Assembly: GCA_027490095.1 (NCBI GenBank)
Contig: JAIXYT010000003.1
Coordinates: 1 to 64,000, forward strand
Source: Sphingomonadales bacterium
GTDB taxonomy: Bacteria > Pseudomonadota > Alphaproteobacteria > Sphingomonadales > Sphingomonadaceae
Length of the DNA stretch: 64,000 nucleotides
Direction: 5' to 3'
Shown here: positions 1 to 10,043 of the stretch, in pieces
How the letters are laid out: each line of letters begins with the position of its first letter
Numbering within the stretch: the stretch's first letter is position 1
The notes under the pieces: model-generated
Database searches by the model: none
Seen by the model: the letters and a program-made list of their open reading frames with translations, nothing else
Told to the model about the DNA's origin: nothing
Translations under genes and position numbers: made by a program

Positions 1-521
1 GCGAGATCCGCTACTTCGACATCAAGGGCAAGGCGACGGGGCTGTTTTCGAAGGCGATGACGGCGCCCGACAACAAGATCCGCATCCCTCTGAACGAGAG
101 CCAGGACGAGAACAGCCAGATCGAGGAATTCCTGAAGGACTACAAGGGCGAGGGCATCCAGCACATCGCGCTGGCGACCGACAACATCTTCGAGACCGTG
201 GACCGTCTGAAGGCGAACGGCATCCGCTTCCAGGACTCACCCGAAACCTATTTCGACCTGATCGACAAGCGGCTGCCGGGCCATGGCCACAATGTGGAGG
301 AGATGCGCAAGCGGCGCATCCTGATCGACGGCGCGCCCGAGACCGGGGGCGGCCTGCTGCTGCAGATCTTCACCGAGAACATGGTGGGGCCGATCTTCTT
401 CGAGATCATCCAGCGCAAGGGCAATGAGGGCTTCGGCGAGGGCAATTTCCAGGCGCTGTTCGAGAGCCTGGAGCTGGACCAGATCAAGCGCGGGGTGATC
501 CCGGCGGGCATCAGGGCGTGA
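1..521 (+). CDS. hpd: 4-hydroxyphenylpyruvate dioxygenase, C-terminal part (5' truncated by window edge)
   Basis: This enzyme converts 4-hydroxyphenylpyruvate to homogentisate with non-haem iron and O2, the second step of tyrosine catabolism. The open frame runs in from base 3, so the N-terminal half lies outside the window. The visible part has the second iron-ligand histidine in [12 protein letters not shown] and the iron-ligand glutamate in [11 protein letters not shown], and it ends with the usual helix [11 protein letters not shown]. The last bases overlap the GTG start of hmgA (GTGA), which supports one transcript for the pathway. The assignment is firm; the first iron histidine cannot be checked here. 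Confidence 0.95.
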   Translation, partial: EIRYFDIKGKATGLFSKAMTAPDNKIRIPLNESQDENSQIEEFLKDYKGEGIQHIALATDNIFETVDRLKANGIRFQDSPETYFDLIDKRLPGHGHNVEEMRKRRILIDGAPETGGGLLLQIFTENMVGPIFFEIIQRKGNEGFGEGNFQALFESLELDQIKRGVIPAGIRA

Positions 522-1789
522 CATTGTCCGGCTGCGGCGCGGACTTCCAGTCCGAGAGTGTGGCCGGTGCCTTGCCGGTGGGGCGCAACTCGCCGCAGCG
601 GCCGGCGCTGGGGCTTTATGCCGAGCAGCTGTCGGGCACGGCCTTCACGGCGCCCCGGCATGAGAACCGGCGGAGCTGGCTGTATCGGCGGATGCCGAGT
701 GCGGCGCATGACGCATTCCGGCCGTTGGCGCATGGGGGGCTGGCGGCGCCACCTTTTGCGGTCGGGGTGCTGACTCCGAACCGGCTGCGTTGGGATCCGC
801 TTCCGCTGCCAGCGCATAGCGTCGACTGGCTGGACGGGCTGCACACGCTGGCGGGGAATGGCTCGGCCGAAGAGGGGGCCGGCGTTTCGGTGCATCTCTA
901 TGCGTGCAATGCCGCCATGACTGGACGGGCCTTCTGCTCGGCCGATGGCGAGATGCTGTTCGTGCCGCAGGCCGGCGTGCTGACCGTGGTGACCGAGTTC
1001 GGCGTGATGCGGATATCACCGGGGCACATCGCACTGGTGCCGCGCGGGTGCAAGTTCCGGGTCGATGTCGATGGCCCTTCGCGGGGCTATGTCCTGGAAA
1101 ACCATGGCGCGCTGTTCCGGCTGCCCGACCTGGGCCCGATCGGGGCCAACGGGCTCGCCAATCCGCGCGACTTCGAGACGCCGGAGGCGGCGACCGAGGC
1201 GGACCAGCCCACGCAGCTGGTGATGAAGCTGGGCGGTGCGCTCTGGGAAACCACCCTGCCCCATTCGCCGTTCGACGTGGTCGCCTGGCACGGCAACCTC
1301 GTGCCTTGGGCGTATGACCTGTCGCGCTTCAACACCATGGGCACCGTCAGCTTCGACCATCCGGACCCGTCGATCTTCACCGTCGTCACCTCGCCATCGG
1401 GCCAGCCGGGCGTTGCCAACTGCGATTTCGTGATCTTCCCGACCCGCTGGATGGTCGCCGAAGACACGTTCCGCCCGCCCTGGTTCCACCGCAACATCAT
1501 GAGCGAGTATATGGGCCTGATCTCGGGCGAATATGACGCCAAGGAGGGCGGCGGGTTCGTGCCCGGCGGGGGCAGCCTGCACAACCGCATGTCGGCGCAT
1601 GGGCCGGATGCGGCGAGCTGGGACAAGGCCTCGAAGGCCGAGCTGATGCCGCAGAAGTTCGACGCCGGCCTTGCCTTCATGTTCGAGACGGTTCGCCCGT
1701 TCCGCCTGACAGCATGGGGGCATTCGACGGAGCTGCTGCAATCGGGCTATGACGCGGCCTGGAACGGATTCCCGAAAGGCGGCGCATGA
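518..1789 (+). CDS. hmgA: homogentisate 1,2-dioxygenase
   Basis: It opens the aromatic ring of homogentisate to give maleylacetoacetate. The 423-residue product has the family length and the N-terminal signature [20 protein letters not shown]. The iron ligands of the family are visible near residues 325-370: His in PPWFHRN, Glu in IMSEYMG and His in SAHGPD. The start is GTG at 518, whose bases overlap the hpd stop. The product begins [11 protein letters not shown], matching where homologues begin. The 3' end overlaps fahA by four bases, so the three catabolic genes are translationally coupled. Confidence 0.97.
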   Translation: MTLSGCGADFQSESVAGALPVGRNSPQRPALGLYAEQLSGTAFTAPRHENRRSWLYRRMPSAAHDAFRPLAHGGLAAPPFAVGVLTPNRLRWDPLPLPAHSVDWLDGLHTLAGNGSAEEGAGVSVHLYACNAAMTGRAFCSADGEMLFVPQAGVLTVVTEFGVMRISPGHIALVPRGCKFRVDVDGPSRGYVLENHGALFRLPDLGPIGANGLANPRDFETPEAATEADQPTQLVMKLGGALWETTLPHSPFDVVAWHGNLVPWAYDLSRFNTMGTVSFDHPDPSIFTVVTSPSGQPGVANCDFVIFPTRWMVAEDTFRPPWFHRNIMSEYMGLISGEYDAKEGGGFVPGGGSLHNRMSAHGPDAASWDKASKAELMPQKFDAGLAFMFETVRPFRLTAWGHSTELLQSGYDAAWNGFPKGGA

Positions 1790-3078
1790 GCTGGTGGCAG
1801 ACCGATCACACCCATGATGCAGGCGCCCGCAGCTGGGTGCCGGGAGCGGACGGCCACCCGGATTTTCCGGTTCAGAACCTGCCACTCGGCCTGTTCTCGG
1901 ACGGGGATTCGGGCCCGCGCGCGGGCATTGCGATCGGCAACCATGTGCTGGATCTTGCAGGCCTGATCGACTCCGGGCTGCTCCCCGAACTCGACCACCT
2001 GTCGGACTTCACCCGCGAGCGGCTGAACGAGCTGCTGGCGCTGGGCGCCGAGGTTCGCCGCGCCCTGCGCCACGGCCTGTTCGCGCTGCTGACGGATGCG
2101 CGCCACCAGCCGGCCATCCAGCCCTTCCTTGTTCCGATGGAATTGGCCGAACTGCACCTGCCCTGCGAGGTGGGTGACTACACGGATTTCTACGCCGGCA
2201 TCCACCACGCCACTGCGGTGGGCAAGCTGTTCCGGCCGGACAATCCCCTGCTGCCGAACTATCGCCATGTGCCGATCGGCTATCACGGCCGGGCATCATC
2301 GGTGGTGCTGACGGGAACGCCGGTGAAGCGGCCGCAGGGCCAGCTGCCGGGCGCGGACGGCCCCCGCTTCGGGCCCACCGAGCGGCTGGACCTGGAGCTG
2401 GAGCTGGGCGTGTGGATCGGGCCGGGCAACAGCATGGGGTCGCCGATCCCGCTGGCAACCGCGAACGAGCATGTGGCGGGCTTCTGCCTTCTGAACGACT
2501 GGTCCGCGCGCGACGTTCAGGCCTGGGAGTATCAGCCGCTGGGGCCGTTCCTCGCGAAGAACTTCCAGACGACGGTCAGCCCATGGATCGTCACGCCCGA
2601 GGCGCTGGCGCCGTTTCGGGGCCCGGCCTTTGCGCGTGGGGCGGATGAACCGCAGCCCCTGCCCTATCTGGCCGACGCAGACGACGCTGCACACGGCGGG
2701 CTGGCGCTGGAGTTGGGCGTGTGGCTGCAGACGCGGGCCATGCGCGAGGCCGGGTTGCCCGAAGTCCGGCTGTCAGCCGGCACAGCGGGCGCGCTCTACT
2801 GGACGGTGCAGCAGATGGTTGCCCACCACACCGTCGGCGGCTGCCCGCTGATGGCCGGCGACCTGTTCGGCACCGGCACGGTTTCGGGCGAGACGGCCGG
2901 CAGCGAGGGTTCGCTGCTGGAGATGACCCACGGCGGAAAGCAGCCGATCACGCTGCCTACGGGCGAGACCCGGACCTTCCTGCAGGATGGTGACTGCTTG
3001 CGCATTTCGGCGCGTGCGGTGCGGGATGGGTTCGCGCCCATCGGGTTCGGCGACTGTTCGGGCGAGATCATCGGCTGA
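1786..3078 (+). CDS. fahA: fumarylacetoacetase
   Basis: It hydrolyses fumarylacetoacetate to fumarate and acetoacetate, the last step of the homogentisate pathway. The 430-residue protein has the FAH N-terminal domain (about residues 20-120) and catalytic domain. Recognisable motifs are [15 protein letters not shown] (metal aspartate and catalytic-histidine region), [11 protein letters not shown] and [10 protein letters not shown]. The ATG at 1786 overlaps the hmgA stop. A maleylacetoacetate isomerase (maiA), the intervening step, is not in this window, so it must lie elsewhere or be glutathione-independent; that is inference. Confidence 0.97.
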   Translation: MSWWQTDHTHDAGARSWVPGADGHPDFPVQNLPLGLFSDGDSGPRAGIAIGNHVLDLAGLIDSGLLPELDHLSDFTRERLNELLALGAEVRRALRHGLFALLTDARHQPAIQPFLVPMELAELHLPCEVGDYTDFYAGIHHATAVGKLFRPDNPLLPNYRHVPIGYHGRASSVVLTGTPVKRPQGQLPGADGPRFGPTERLDLELELGVWIGPGNSMGSPIPLATANEHVAGFCLLNDWSARDVQAWEYQPLGPFLAKNFQTTVSPWIVTPEALAPFRGPAFARGADEPQPLPYLADADDAAHGGLALELGVWLQTRAMREAGLPEVRLSAGTAGALYWTVQQMVAHHTVGGCPLMAGDLFGTGTVSGETAGSEGSLLEMTHGGKQPITLPTGETRTFLQDGDCLRISARAVRDGFAPIGFGDCSGEIIG

Positions 3079-3173
3079 ACCGCTTCCGCGGGTTGATTCT
3101 GCGCAATGCAACGGCTTGGCGCTGGCGTTTCAATGCCATCCGGTGAATTGTGCGCCCGATCAGGAGGCAAACC

Positions 3174-3989
3174 ATGAAATCGATTCTGCTGCAGCTGGGG
3201 AACGACCCGCATTTCGAAAGCCGCTTCCAGGGCGCACTCGATCTGGCCCGGTTCACCAGTGGCCATCTCGAGTGCCTGCAGACGCGCCGCGTGCCGGCCT
3301 TCCTGGGGGGCGACGCCGCCGGCTTTGCCGGAAGCGCCGCGATGGTCGTCCAGCTGATGGAGGATGAGGGGCGCGTGGCCGAAGCCGAGCGCGCCGCAGT
3401 CGCCAAGCGCCTCGATGGCGAGGGCGTGCCCTACAGCTTCGTCGAATCCATGGGCGACCCGGCGCAGACGCTGGTCGACCGCTCGCTGCTGTCGGACGTG
3501 ATCGTGATGTCGCTTGTGGGCTCCGAGCATCGCGAGCTGGCCGCCGCCCTTTCGGCCGTGGTCACCCATGCGGATGCACCGGTCCTCGCCATGCCAACGG
3601 GCGCGACCCGCCTGCAGCTGGAAAAGCCGGTGATGGTGGCCTGGAAGCCCACCAAGGAGGCAGCCCATGCGGTGAAGCGCGCAACCGGGCTTTTGCAGCA
3701 GGCGGCCCGGGTCGATGTCGTCACGGTCGATCCGACTGGTTCCGGCGACTTCCCGGCAACCGCAGTTGCCTCCTACCTCGCGCGACATGGCGTGAAGGCC
3801 GAGCTTCACGAGCGGCTTTCCAAGGGGCAGTCGACCTCAGACACCCTGCTGGCGACTGCGCGCGAGCTGGGCGCCGGGCTTTTGGTGATGGGCGGCTATG
3901 GCCGCAGCCGGGCGATGGAATATCTGCTTGGCGGGGTCACCCGCCGTCTTCTGGGGGCAAGCGACGTGGCGCTGTTGATGGCGCACTGA
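3174..3989 (+). CDS. universal stress protein, tandem-domain type
   Basis: This is a 271-residue UspA-superfamily protein with two Usp folds. The first domain (residues 1-135) is degenerate. The second ends with the nucleotide-binding pattern MGGYGRSRAMEYLLGGVTRRLL, which resembles the G-x2-G-x9-G-(S/T) loop. The ATG at 3174 was chosen because AGGAGG lies 7 bases upstream; an in-frame GTG at 3150 has no such signal. Such proteins are usually cytoplasmic ATP- or AMP-binding stress factors, but no specific partner can be named. It stands 95 bases after fahA and precedes two small stress-associated genes. Confidence 0.85.
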   Translation: MKSILLQLGNDPHFESRFQGALDLARFTSGHLECLQTRRVPAFLGGDAAGFAGSAAMVVQLMEDEGRVAEAERAAVAKRLDGEGVPYSFVESMGDPAQTLVDRSLLSDVIVMSLVGSEHRELAAALSAVVTHADAPVLAMPTGATRLQLEKPVMVAWKPTKEAAHAVKRATGLLQQAARVDVVTVDPTGSGDFPATAVASYLARHGVKAELHERLSKGQSTSDTLLATARELGAGLLVMGGYGRSRAMEYLLGGVTRRLLGASDVALLMAH

Positions 3990-4050
3990 CACGCGCGTCA
4001 CACCGCTGACCCGAACGGTCGGCATGGTGCGGGTGCAAGGGGGATTCGAC

Positions 4051-4518
4051 ATGGATGAACAGATGGGGCCGGTGGAGTTCCTGCTTCTGGGCTTCGAGGG
4101 CAACCGCTTCAACGGCGGCATAGCGCCGGCGCTTGCCGACCTGGTGAGCGACGGGCTGGTGCGCCTCCTGGACGTTGCGGTCGTGATGAAGGACGCCGAG
4201 GGCGAGGTGCTGATCCTGGAAATGGGGGAGCTGCCGAACGACGTGGCCGCTGCCGTGCGGGAGATTGCTGGCGAGGACCGCGGCCTTCTGTCGGAGGAGG
4301 ATCTTCTGGAGGTGGCCGACACGCTTGCGCCCGAGACCACTGTTGCAGCGCTGCTGGTGGAGCATCTGTGGGCCGGGCGCTTTGCCGGTGCAGTGCGCGC
4401 GGCCGGCGGTGAGCTGCTGTCGGCCAAGCGGATCCCGGGCGAGATGGTGGACCAGGCCCGCGCAACGCTTGCGGCGGTTGCGGAACTGACGTCTTCAAAC
4501 GCATCGGAGGGAAACTGA
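4051..4518 (+). CDS. DUF6325 family protein
   Basis: A 155-residue acidic protein of unknown function with the hallmark start MGPVEFLLLGFEGNRFNGGI and the later IAPALADLVSDGLVRLLDVAVV, as in DUF6325 proteins. No signal peptide or membrane segment is visible. The ATG at 4051 is preferred because AGGGGG lies about 6 bases upstream; an in-frame ATG at 4024 would add nine residues. Its stop is one base from the next start. Members of this family are often paired with SHOCT-domain proteins, as here. The domain name is recalled from family patterns and has not been searched. Confidence 0.75.
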   Translation: MDEQMGPVEFLLLGFEGNRFNGGIAPALADLVSDGLVRLLDVAVVMKDAEGEVLILEMGELPNDVAAAVREIAGEDRGLLSEEDLLEVADTLAPETTVAALLVEHLWAGRFAGAVRAAGGELLSAKRIPGEMVDQARATLAAVAELTSSNASEGN

Positions 4519-4519
4519 C

Positions 4520-4834
4520 ATGCTGGGATCACGGCGGGGACGCCCGAGCCTGATCGGCCGCGCGGCCGGCACAGCAGCTCGCACGGCGGTCATCACCAAG
4601 ACTGCGACCTCGGTTGCCGGAAGCTCGGCTGCCAAGCAGCAGGCCCGCGCGCACGAGGCGGAACTCGCGCACGCGCAGCGGCTGGCGGACGTCGGCGGGG
4701 CTGCGCCGGTTCAGCCGGCGCCTTCAGACGGCGGCGATCCGCTGGATGGGCTGAGGAAGCTGAATGCAGCCCATGACGCCGGCATCCTGACCGACGCGGA
4801 ATTCCTGTCCAAGGTGAAGGAACGGCTGGGCTGA
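4520..4834 (+). CDS. small SHOCT-domain protein
   Basis: A 104-residue protein. Residues 1-45 are basic and Ala/Thr-rich, the middle is a Pro/Ala linker, and the last 30 residues (DPLDGLRKLNAAHDAGILTD onward) match the SHOCT short C-terminal domain, which is thought to mediate oligomerisation. A good ribosome-binding site, GGAGGG, lies inside the 3' end of the DUF6325 gene. The two are therefore almost certainly co-transcribed and translationally linked. The molecular role is unknown. Confidence 0.75.
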   Translation: MLGSRRGRPSLIGRAAGTAARTAVITKTATSVAGSSAAKQQARAHEAELAHAQRLADVGGAAPVQPAPSDGGDPLDGLRKLNAAHDAGILTDAEFLSKVKERLG

Positions 4835-4842
4835 CGGGGTTG

Positions 4843-4867
4843 CGGGCCCACCGATCCGGCGGGCCCG
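4843..4867. terminator. possible bidirectional terminator between convergent genes
   Basis: A perfect 7-base GC stem, CGGGCCC (4843-4849) and GGGCCCG (4861-4867), has an 11-base loop and is followed on the plus strand by TTCCCTCC. It lies between the ends of the SHOCT gene and the receptor gene. There is no long T run, so this is only a plausible terminator. Confidence 0.4.
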
Positions 4868-4879
4868 TTCCCTCCTCCC

Positions 4880-7756
4880 TCAGAGCTTGAAGTCGACCAG
4901 CAGGGTAAAGCTGCGGCCACGCGGATCGGCGACCCGGGGCTCCCAGCTGGAGCCGGCGCCTGTCGAGCTGTCGTAGGCGATTGCGAACGGCGGATCGCGG
5001 TCGAACAGGTTCTTGATGCCGGCCGTGATCGTCAGCTTCTCGTTGACATTGTAGTTGGCCGAGAAGTTGTAGATGATGTAATCGCGTGTGGTTTCAACGA
5101 GATCGGGCGGCGTGATCCGGCCCGATGCAACACCGGGCAGCACCTGGTTGGTGTAGCCCTTGCGGAAGATCTGCGACAGCGAGACCGACCAGTTGTCGCG
5201 CGCATAGGTCACGAACAGATTGTGCCGCCACCTGAGGCCAAGGTCATCCGAGAAGGTGAACCGGCCGATCTCCGAAGGGCCATAGGGCAGCCCCTCGATC
5301 ACCTTTGTCCGTTTCGAAAGCAGGTAGGTGGCGTCGAGGCCGACCGTCCAGTCCGCGCCCCAGGCGTCGAAATTGGCACGACCGCTGATCTCGATGCCCT
5401 CGGTGAGGGTGCCGCCGGTGTTCAGCCAGCGGTTGTCGATGGCGACAAGGTTGCCGGCGCCATCGCGGATGAACTGGTCGATGAACACATCATAGTTCGG
5501 AACCATCTGGGTGAGCAGATCGGGGATCCGGATGGTGCCGGAGCGCTCGATCCGCCACCAGTCGACCGCCAGGAAGATGTCCGGCGTCGGCTCGATCACG
5601 ACGCCGAAATTGAACTGTTCGGCCGTTTCCGGGCCCAGGTCTCGCCGGCCACCGGAAATGATCGTCGGCTGGACCACTTCGCAACCGGGGATCGATGCGT
5701 TCGGGCGACCGCCGGGGCATTTGCCCGGATCCGCCAGGTCACGGCTGGGGAAGGGATTTTCCAGCACCCCGTTGAAGATCTGGTTGAAGGTGGGCACGCG
5801 GAAGCTGGTGTTGTAGCCGCCGCGGAACATCACCTGCTGCACGGGCCGGTACCGGGCCATGATCTTGGGATTGGTGGTGCTGCCGAAGCCCGAATAGTCG
5901 TCGATGCGCAGCGCGCCCGTGAGCTCGAAGCCCTTGAACAGCGGCACGAGCACTTCGGTGAAGGCGGCCTTGATGGTGCGTTCGGCGCCGGCAAGCGCGT
6001 TTGCGTTGTCGAACGGGGCAGCGATGATCACATTGGCGCGATCCGCCGCCGACCGGGTGTCGCCTGCAAAGCCATAGGATTCGCGCCGCCAGTCCACCCC
6101 GGCAGCCAGCTGCACCGTGCCGCCCGGAAGATCGAACAGCGAGCCGGCAACCGACGCATCGACCTGCCAGAGCCCGAAGGTGCCGCCATAGAGCGTCACG
6201 CCCGCGGCCGAGGCCCGCTCAAGCGCGGCAAGGCCCTCGGCCGACTGGGTCTCGCCGGGCTGCAGGAAGGGGTTGATGACGCCGGTGTTGAGCTCGGGGA
6301 TGATGCCGCGCCCGATCACCGCACCCGTTCCGCTGGTGCCGCGGAAGTAATAGCCGGTCCCAAGCCGCGACGAGACATCGCTTTCGCCGTAGCTGGCGGC
6401 GATCTTGTAGTCCCAGTCGCCAGCGATCGGGCCATCCGCGCCCACCGTCAGGCGATAGGTCTTGGAGGTCGTCTCGATTTCGCGCGGGCCGCATTCGATG
6501 CAGCGCCAGCGATAGGCGATGGGCTGGCCGCGCTGGGCTTCGAGGGTGGGGAAAACAGAGACCAGCTGGTTGAACACCCGGTCATAGACGGCGGCATTGG
6601 CAGCCGTGCGCGGATAGACAAACCGCTGGGTGGTGGTGTTCGGGATCAGCTGCAGGTTGGAGAAGCGCTTGGCGCTGTCGGCCTTGGACCCGGTGATCTC
6701 GGCATAGAGCTTGTGATCGTCGATCTTCAGCGTGGCCTTGCCATAGTAGCTCACTGTCTTGATCGGCTGCTGCAGCACGGCGGCACGGCCCGTATCCCAG
6801 GCGCAGGCGAACTGGGCGGCCGGGAAATCCCACAGCGCGTCGTCATAGGGCCCCTGCCCGTCGATCGCACCGCAGCCGGGGCCGCCGGGGAGATCGAGGT
6901 TGTTGATGCCGCCCGACGCGCGGACGGTCGTGCTTCCGGGCACAAACGGGGCTGTCGCGGCTGACGGAAGGATTGTGCCGGCCAAGGGCACGATGGTGCC
7001 GAACGGCGTGCCGCGTGTGTCGGGCGAAAGCCCGCGCTCGGGCTGGAAGGTGTTGACGAAACTCCGCTGGTCGCCGCGCAGCGCCTTGTGGTCACTGATG
7101 GAGATGCCGCCCATCAGGTTGATGCCGTCTTCCTCGAGGTTCCCTACACCGCCATAGACCGAGCCGCGGAAGATGTTCCCGCCACCCCCCTCGGTGACGT
7201 CGAGGAAGCCCTGCGCGTTCACCCCCTCATAGCTGTCGCGCGTGATGAAGTTGATCACGCCGCCGACCGCGTCGGAACCATAGAGGGCGGACGCGCCGTC
7301 CTTCAGCACTTCCACCCGTTCCATTGCGAACAGCGGAATCTGGTTGATGTCGACCACACCGCCATTGAGGCCGTGGGCCGGCACGCGACGGCCGTTCAGC
7401 AGCACGAGCGTGCCGGCCGCGCCCTGGTTCCGGAGGTTGGCCGACGAGGCGCCATTGTTGCCGCGCGCAGCACCGGCTGTGACGTCGGCGTTCGAAGCGA
7501 GGTTGTCGAGGCCGTTGCCGTTGGAGGTGAGCAAGGCGATGAACTGCTCGGGGCTGTTCACGCTGTCGCGCTTCAGATCCTCCTGGGTGAACACCTGCAG
7601 CGGCAGCGGGCTGTCCTGGATGCTGCGCTTGATCCGCGAGCCCGTCACGATCATTTCCGCCGGCGGCTCCTCGCCTTCGGCAGACGGCGCGGTCTGCGCA
7701 AGGACGGGCGCGACAAGGCAGGTGGTGCCAAGCATCGCAAGGACAAGCTTCTTCAT
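4880..7756 (-). CDS. TonB-dependent outer-membrane receptor
   Basis: A 958-residue outer-membrane active transporter. Residues 1-20 form a signal peptide (MKKLVLAMLGTTCLVAPVLA). A TonB-box-like MIVTGSRIKRS follows near residue 35. The plug domain (about residues 50-180) contains LLNGRRVPAHGLNGGVVDIN and VLKDGASALYGSDAVGGVIN. The rest is a 22-strand barrel that ends FTLLVDFKL. It is of the large type common in sphingomonads. The ligand cannot be told from sequence; two Cys pairs in the barrel (GPGCGAID and CIECG) are notable. It is transcribed alone and converges on the SHOCT gene. Confidence 0.92.
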   Translation of the reverse strand: MKKLVLAMLGTTCLVAPVLAQTAPSAEGEEPPAEMIVTGSRIKRSIQDSPLPLQVFTQEDLKRDSVNSPEQFIALLTSNGNGLDNLASNADVTAGAARGNNGASSANLRNQGAAGTLVLLNGRRVPAHGLNGGVVDINQIPLFAMERVEVLKDGASALYGSDAVGGVINFITRDSYEGVNAQGFLDVTEGGGGNIFRGSVYGGVGNLEEDGINLMGGISISDHKALRGDQRSFVNTFQPERGLSPDTRGTPFGTIVPLAGTILPSAATAPFVPGSTTVRASGGINNLDLPGGPGCGAIDGQGPYDDALWDFPAAQFACAWDTGRAAVLQQPIKTVSYYGKATLKIDDHKLYAEITGSKADSAKRFSNLQLIPNTTTQRFVYPRTAANAAVYDRVFNQLVSVFPTLEAQRGQPIAYRWRCIECGPREIETTSKTYRLTVGADGPIAGDWDYKIAASYGESDVSSRLGTGYYFRGTSGTGAVIGRGIIPELNTGVINPFLQPGETQSAEGLAALERASAAGVTLYGGTFGLWQVDASVAGSLFDLPGGTVQLAAGVDWRRESYGFAGDTRSAADRANVIIAAPFDNANALAGAERTIKAAFTEVLVPLFKGFELTGALRIDDYSGFGSTTNPKIMARYRPVQQVMFRGGYNTSFRVPTFNQIFNGVLENPFPSRDLADPGKCPGGRPNASIPGCEVVQPTIISGGRRDLGPETAEQFNFGVVIEPTPDIFLAVDWWRIERSGTIRIPDLLTQMVPNYDVFIDQFIRDGAGNLVAIDNRWLNTGGTLTEGIEISGRANFDAWGADWTVGLDATYLLSKRTKVIEGLPYGPSEIGRFTFSDDLGLRWRHNLFVTYARDNWSVSLSQIFRKGYTNQVLPGVASGRITPPDLVETTRDYIIYNFSANYNVNEKLTITAGIKNLFDRDPPFAIAYDSSTGAGSSWEPRVADPRGRSFTLLVDFKL

Positions 7757-8008
7757 TCCGGATCACCCCTTCTGGCCACGCGATGCAGGGTCTTTCGGCA
7801 CCTGTTCATCAGCGAGCAAGTTTCAGCACGAAGGGGAATGTCTGGAAAGGGGCAGCAATCAGAAATGTTCGCCCCTCTCAGCGGAAGCGAAGCGATGTTG
7901 CGCAGACGTCACAGGTTCGTCATGCGCGGGGCCAATGGCAGGGCCCTGCAACACATTGAAATCGGATATTTTGCAGAATTTGAACCAGCCGCGGCGCCGG
8001 CGGGACGA

Positions 8009-8084
<76 letters not shown>

Positions 8085-8230
8085 GAAGCCATCTGTCAGT
8101 CCCGCCCTGGGTGCGGGAGCAGCGCGCCTAGCGCAACGATATCCGGCGTTCAAGCCCCTTCTCGCGCCCCGGCTGCGAATTCGTGCCGATTGACCGGCAG
8201 GGCATGCCGGATTTCGCCGGCACCGCCCGC

Positions 8231-8554
8231 TCAGCGATCCTCTTCGCGGTCCTCGACAACCACTTCCGACAGATCGTCATCGCCGCCGATATCGACGTCG
8301 GCGTCTTCCGACGGCTCGTCGCTGTCGGCATCGATGTCGAGATCGTCGGTTTCCAGCGCCGGCTCGTTCTCGACCGCCTGGCCCTCGGCCTTGGCGGCTT
8401 CGAACGGCAGGGTCTGCTTCGACTTCAGGATCGGCTCGGGCACCCAGCTGTTGCCGCAGTTGATGCAGGTGACCGGATCATCCTGCATCAGGTCGTAGAA
8501 GCGGGTCCCGCATTTCGGGCACTGGCGCTTGCTGCCCCATTCGGCTTTGATCAC
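8231..8554 (-). CDS. FYDLN-acid zinc-ribbon protein (TIGR02300 family)
   Basis: A 107-residue protein with an N-terminal zinc ribbon: the cysteine pairs CPKCG and CINCG frame the signature [14 protein letters not shown]. The C-terminal half is extremely acidic ([20 protein letters not shown]). The family is confined to Alphaproteobacteria and its function is unknown. The start is taken as GTG at 8554, giving [16 protein letters not shown], the usual family N-terminus; GGAG lies about 11 bases upstream. It is divergent from aroA, an arrangement common in the group. Confidence 0.88.
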   Translation of the reverse strand: MIKAEWGSKRQCPKCGTRFYDLMQDDPVTCINCGNSWVPEPILKSKQTLPFEAAKAEGQAVENEPALETDDLDIDADSDEPSEDADVDIGGDDDLSEVVVEDREEDR

Positions 8555-8693
8555 GTGTCGAAATCTCCAGATCATGCAAAGGCTCGGCAGGTGGGCTCTG
8601 GGGGAGCCGACGTCAATGCCTTCGGGAAGGCGCGCGCCTTGCCATAGGCGCGCCTGCCTGTCAAAGCCCGCCCGCATTTCGAACGAGCAGCGG

Positions 8694-10043
8694 ATGACGA
8701 CAGCCCCCCGACAGCCCCAGCCCCTCATGCTTCGTGCAGACGCGCCGCTTCGCGGTTCGGTCCGCGTGCCGGGCGACAAGTCCATCTCGCACCGCGCGCT
8801 GATGCTGTCGGCGCTTGCCGTGGGGCGCAGCGACGTGCGGGGCCTGCTGGAAGGCGAGGATGTTCTGGCGACGGCCGCCGCCATGCGGGCGATGGGCGCT
8901 CGGCTGGAGCGGCTGGGCGAGGGCCATTGGGCAATCGACGGAGTCGGCGTCGGCAGCCTGCTGCAGCCCGAGGGCGTGCTCGACATGGGAAACAGCGGCA
9001 CTTCCACCCGGCTGTTGATGGGGCTTGTTGCGACACACCCGGTCAGCGCGACCTTCATCGGTGACGCCTCGCTCAGCCGTCGGCCGATGGGACGCGTGAT
9101 CGAGCCGCTGACGCGCATGGGCGCCGACATCACGGCTTCGCCCGGTGGACGGCTTCCGCTGATGCTGCGCGGCGCCGATACCCCGCTCCCGCTTTCCTAC
9201 CGCCTGCCGGTTGCGTCGGCGCAGGTGAAATCGGCAATCCTGCTCGCCGGGCTGAATGTGCAGGGCGAAACGGTCGTCGAGGAACCGATCCCGACCCGCG
9301 ACCACAGCGAACGGATGCTGAAGGCGTTCGGCGCGGACCTCCGTGTCGAGCCGCTGCCCGGCGGCGGCAACCGGATCTCGGTTCGCGGCTGGGCGGATTT
9401 CCGGCCGCAACAGCTTGTCGTGCCCGGCGATCCGTCGTCGGCCGCGTTCCCGCTGGTGGCGGCCCTTCTGGTTCCCGGCAGCGATGTTCTGATCGAGGGC
9501 GTGGGGCTCAATCCGACCAGAGACGGGTTGGTTCGCATATTGACGGAGATGGGTGCGGACATCCGGCCGGTGAACGCAAGGCACGTCGGCGGTGAGCCGG
9601 TTGCGGACCTCGCCGTGCGCCATTCGGCGCTGAAGGGCATCGAGGTGCCGCCGGAGGTCGCGCCCTCGATGATCGACGAATATCCGATCCTGTTCGTGGC
9701 GGCGGCCCTGGCCCAGGGCAGGACGGTGATGCGCGGCATCGAGGAGCTGCGGGTCAAGGAAAGCGACCGCATCAGCGCCATGGCGGCCGGCCTCGCGGCA
9801 GCCGGGGTTCGGGTGGAAGAGCGTCCCGACGGGCTGATCGTGGAGGGAACGGGCGGAGCCCCGGTGCCAGGCGGCGCAACCATCGCCACGCATCTCGACC
9901 ACCGGATCGCGATGAGCTTCGCCGTGCTGTCGCTGGCCGCGCGCGCGCCGATCACCGTCGACGACAGGGCGCCGATCAGCACAAGCTTCCCGGCCTTCCT
10001 GCAGCTGATGGCGACACTCGGCGCGGTCGAGTCGCAGGGCTAG
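8694..10043 (+). CDS. aroA: 3-phosphoshikimate 1-carboxyvinyltransferase (EPSP synthase)
   Basis: It transfers enolpyruvyl from PEP to shikimate 3-phosphate in chorismate synthesis. The 449-residue protein carries [59 protein letters not shown] and [11 protein letters not shown]. The overall pattern is much closer to the class II (CP4-like) enzymes of Alphaproteobacteria than to E. coli AroA. The residue that is Ala100 in CP4 is Gly here (GNSGTS). The ATG at 8694 gives the usual N-terminus. The TAG stop shares its CTAG with the wecB stop. Confidence 0.96.
   Translation: MTTAPRQPQPLMLRADAPLRGSVRVPGDKSISHRALMLSALAVGRSDVRGLLEGEDVLATAAAMRAMGARLERLGEGHWAIDGVGVGSLLQPEGVLDMGNSGTSTRLLMGLVATHPVSATFIGDASLSRRPMGRVIEPLTRMGADITASPGGRLPLMLRGADTPLPLSYRLPVASAQVKSAILLAGLNVQGETVVEEPIPTRDHSERMLKAFGADLRVEPLPGGGNRISVRGWADFRPQQLVVPGDPSSAAFPLVAALLVPGSDVLIEGVGLNPTRDGLVRILTEMGADIRPVNARHVGGEPVADLAVRHSALKGIEVPPEVAPSMIDEYPILFVAAALAQGRTVMRGIEELRVKESDRISAMAAGLAAAGVRVEERPDGLIVEGTGGAPVPGGATIATHLDHRIAMSFAVLSLAARAPITVDDRAPISTSFPAFLQLMATLGAVESQG

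Noticed and set aside
5222-6964. Long open frame opposite the first TonB-dependent receptor
   Set aside because: It is an antisense shadow created by GC-rich third positions. The receptor on the other strand has a signal peptide, plug motifs and a barrel end, whereas this frame has no recognisable domain.
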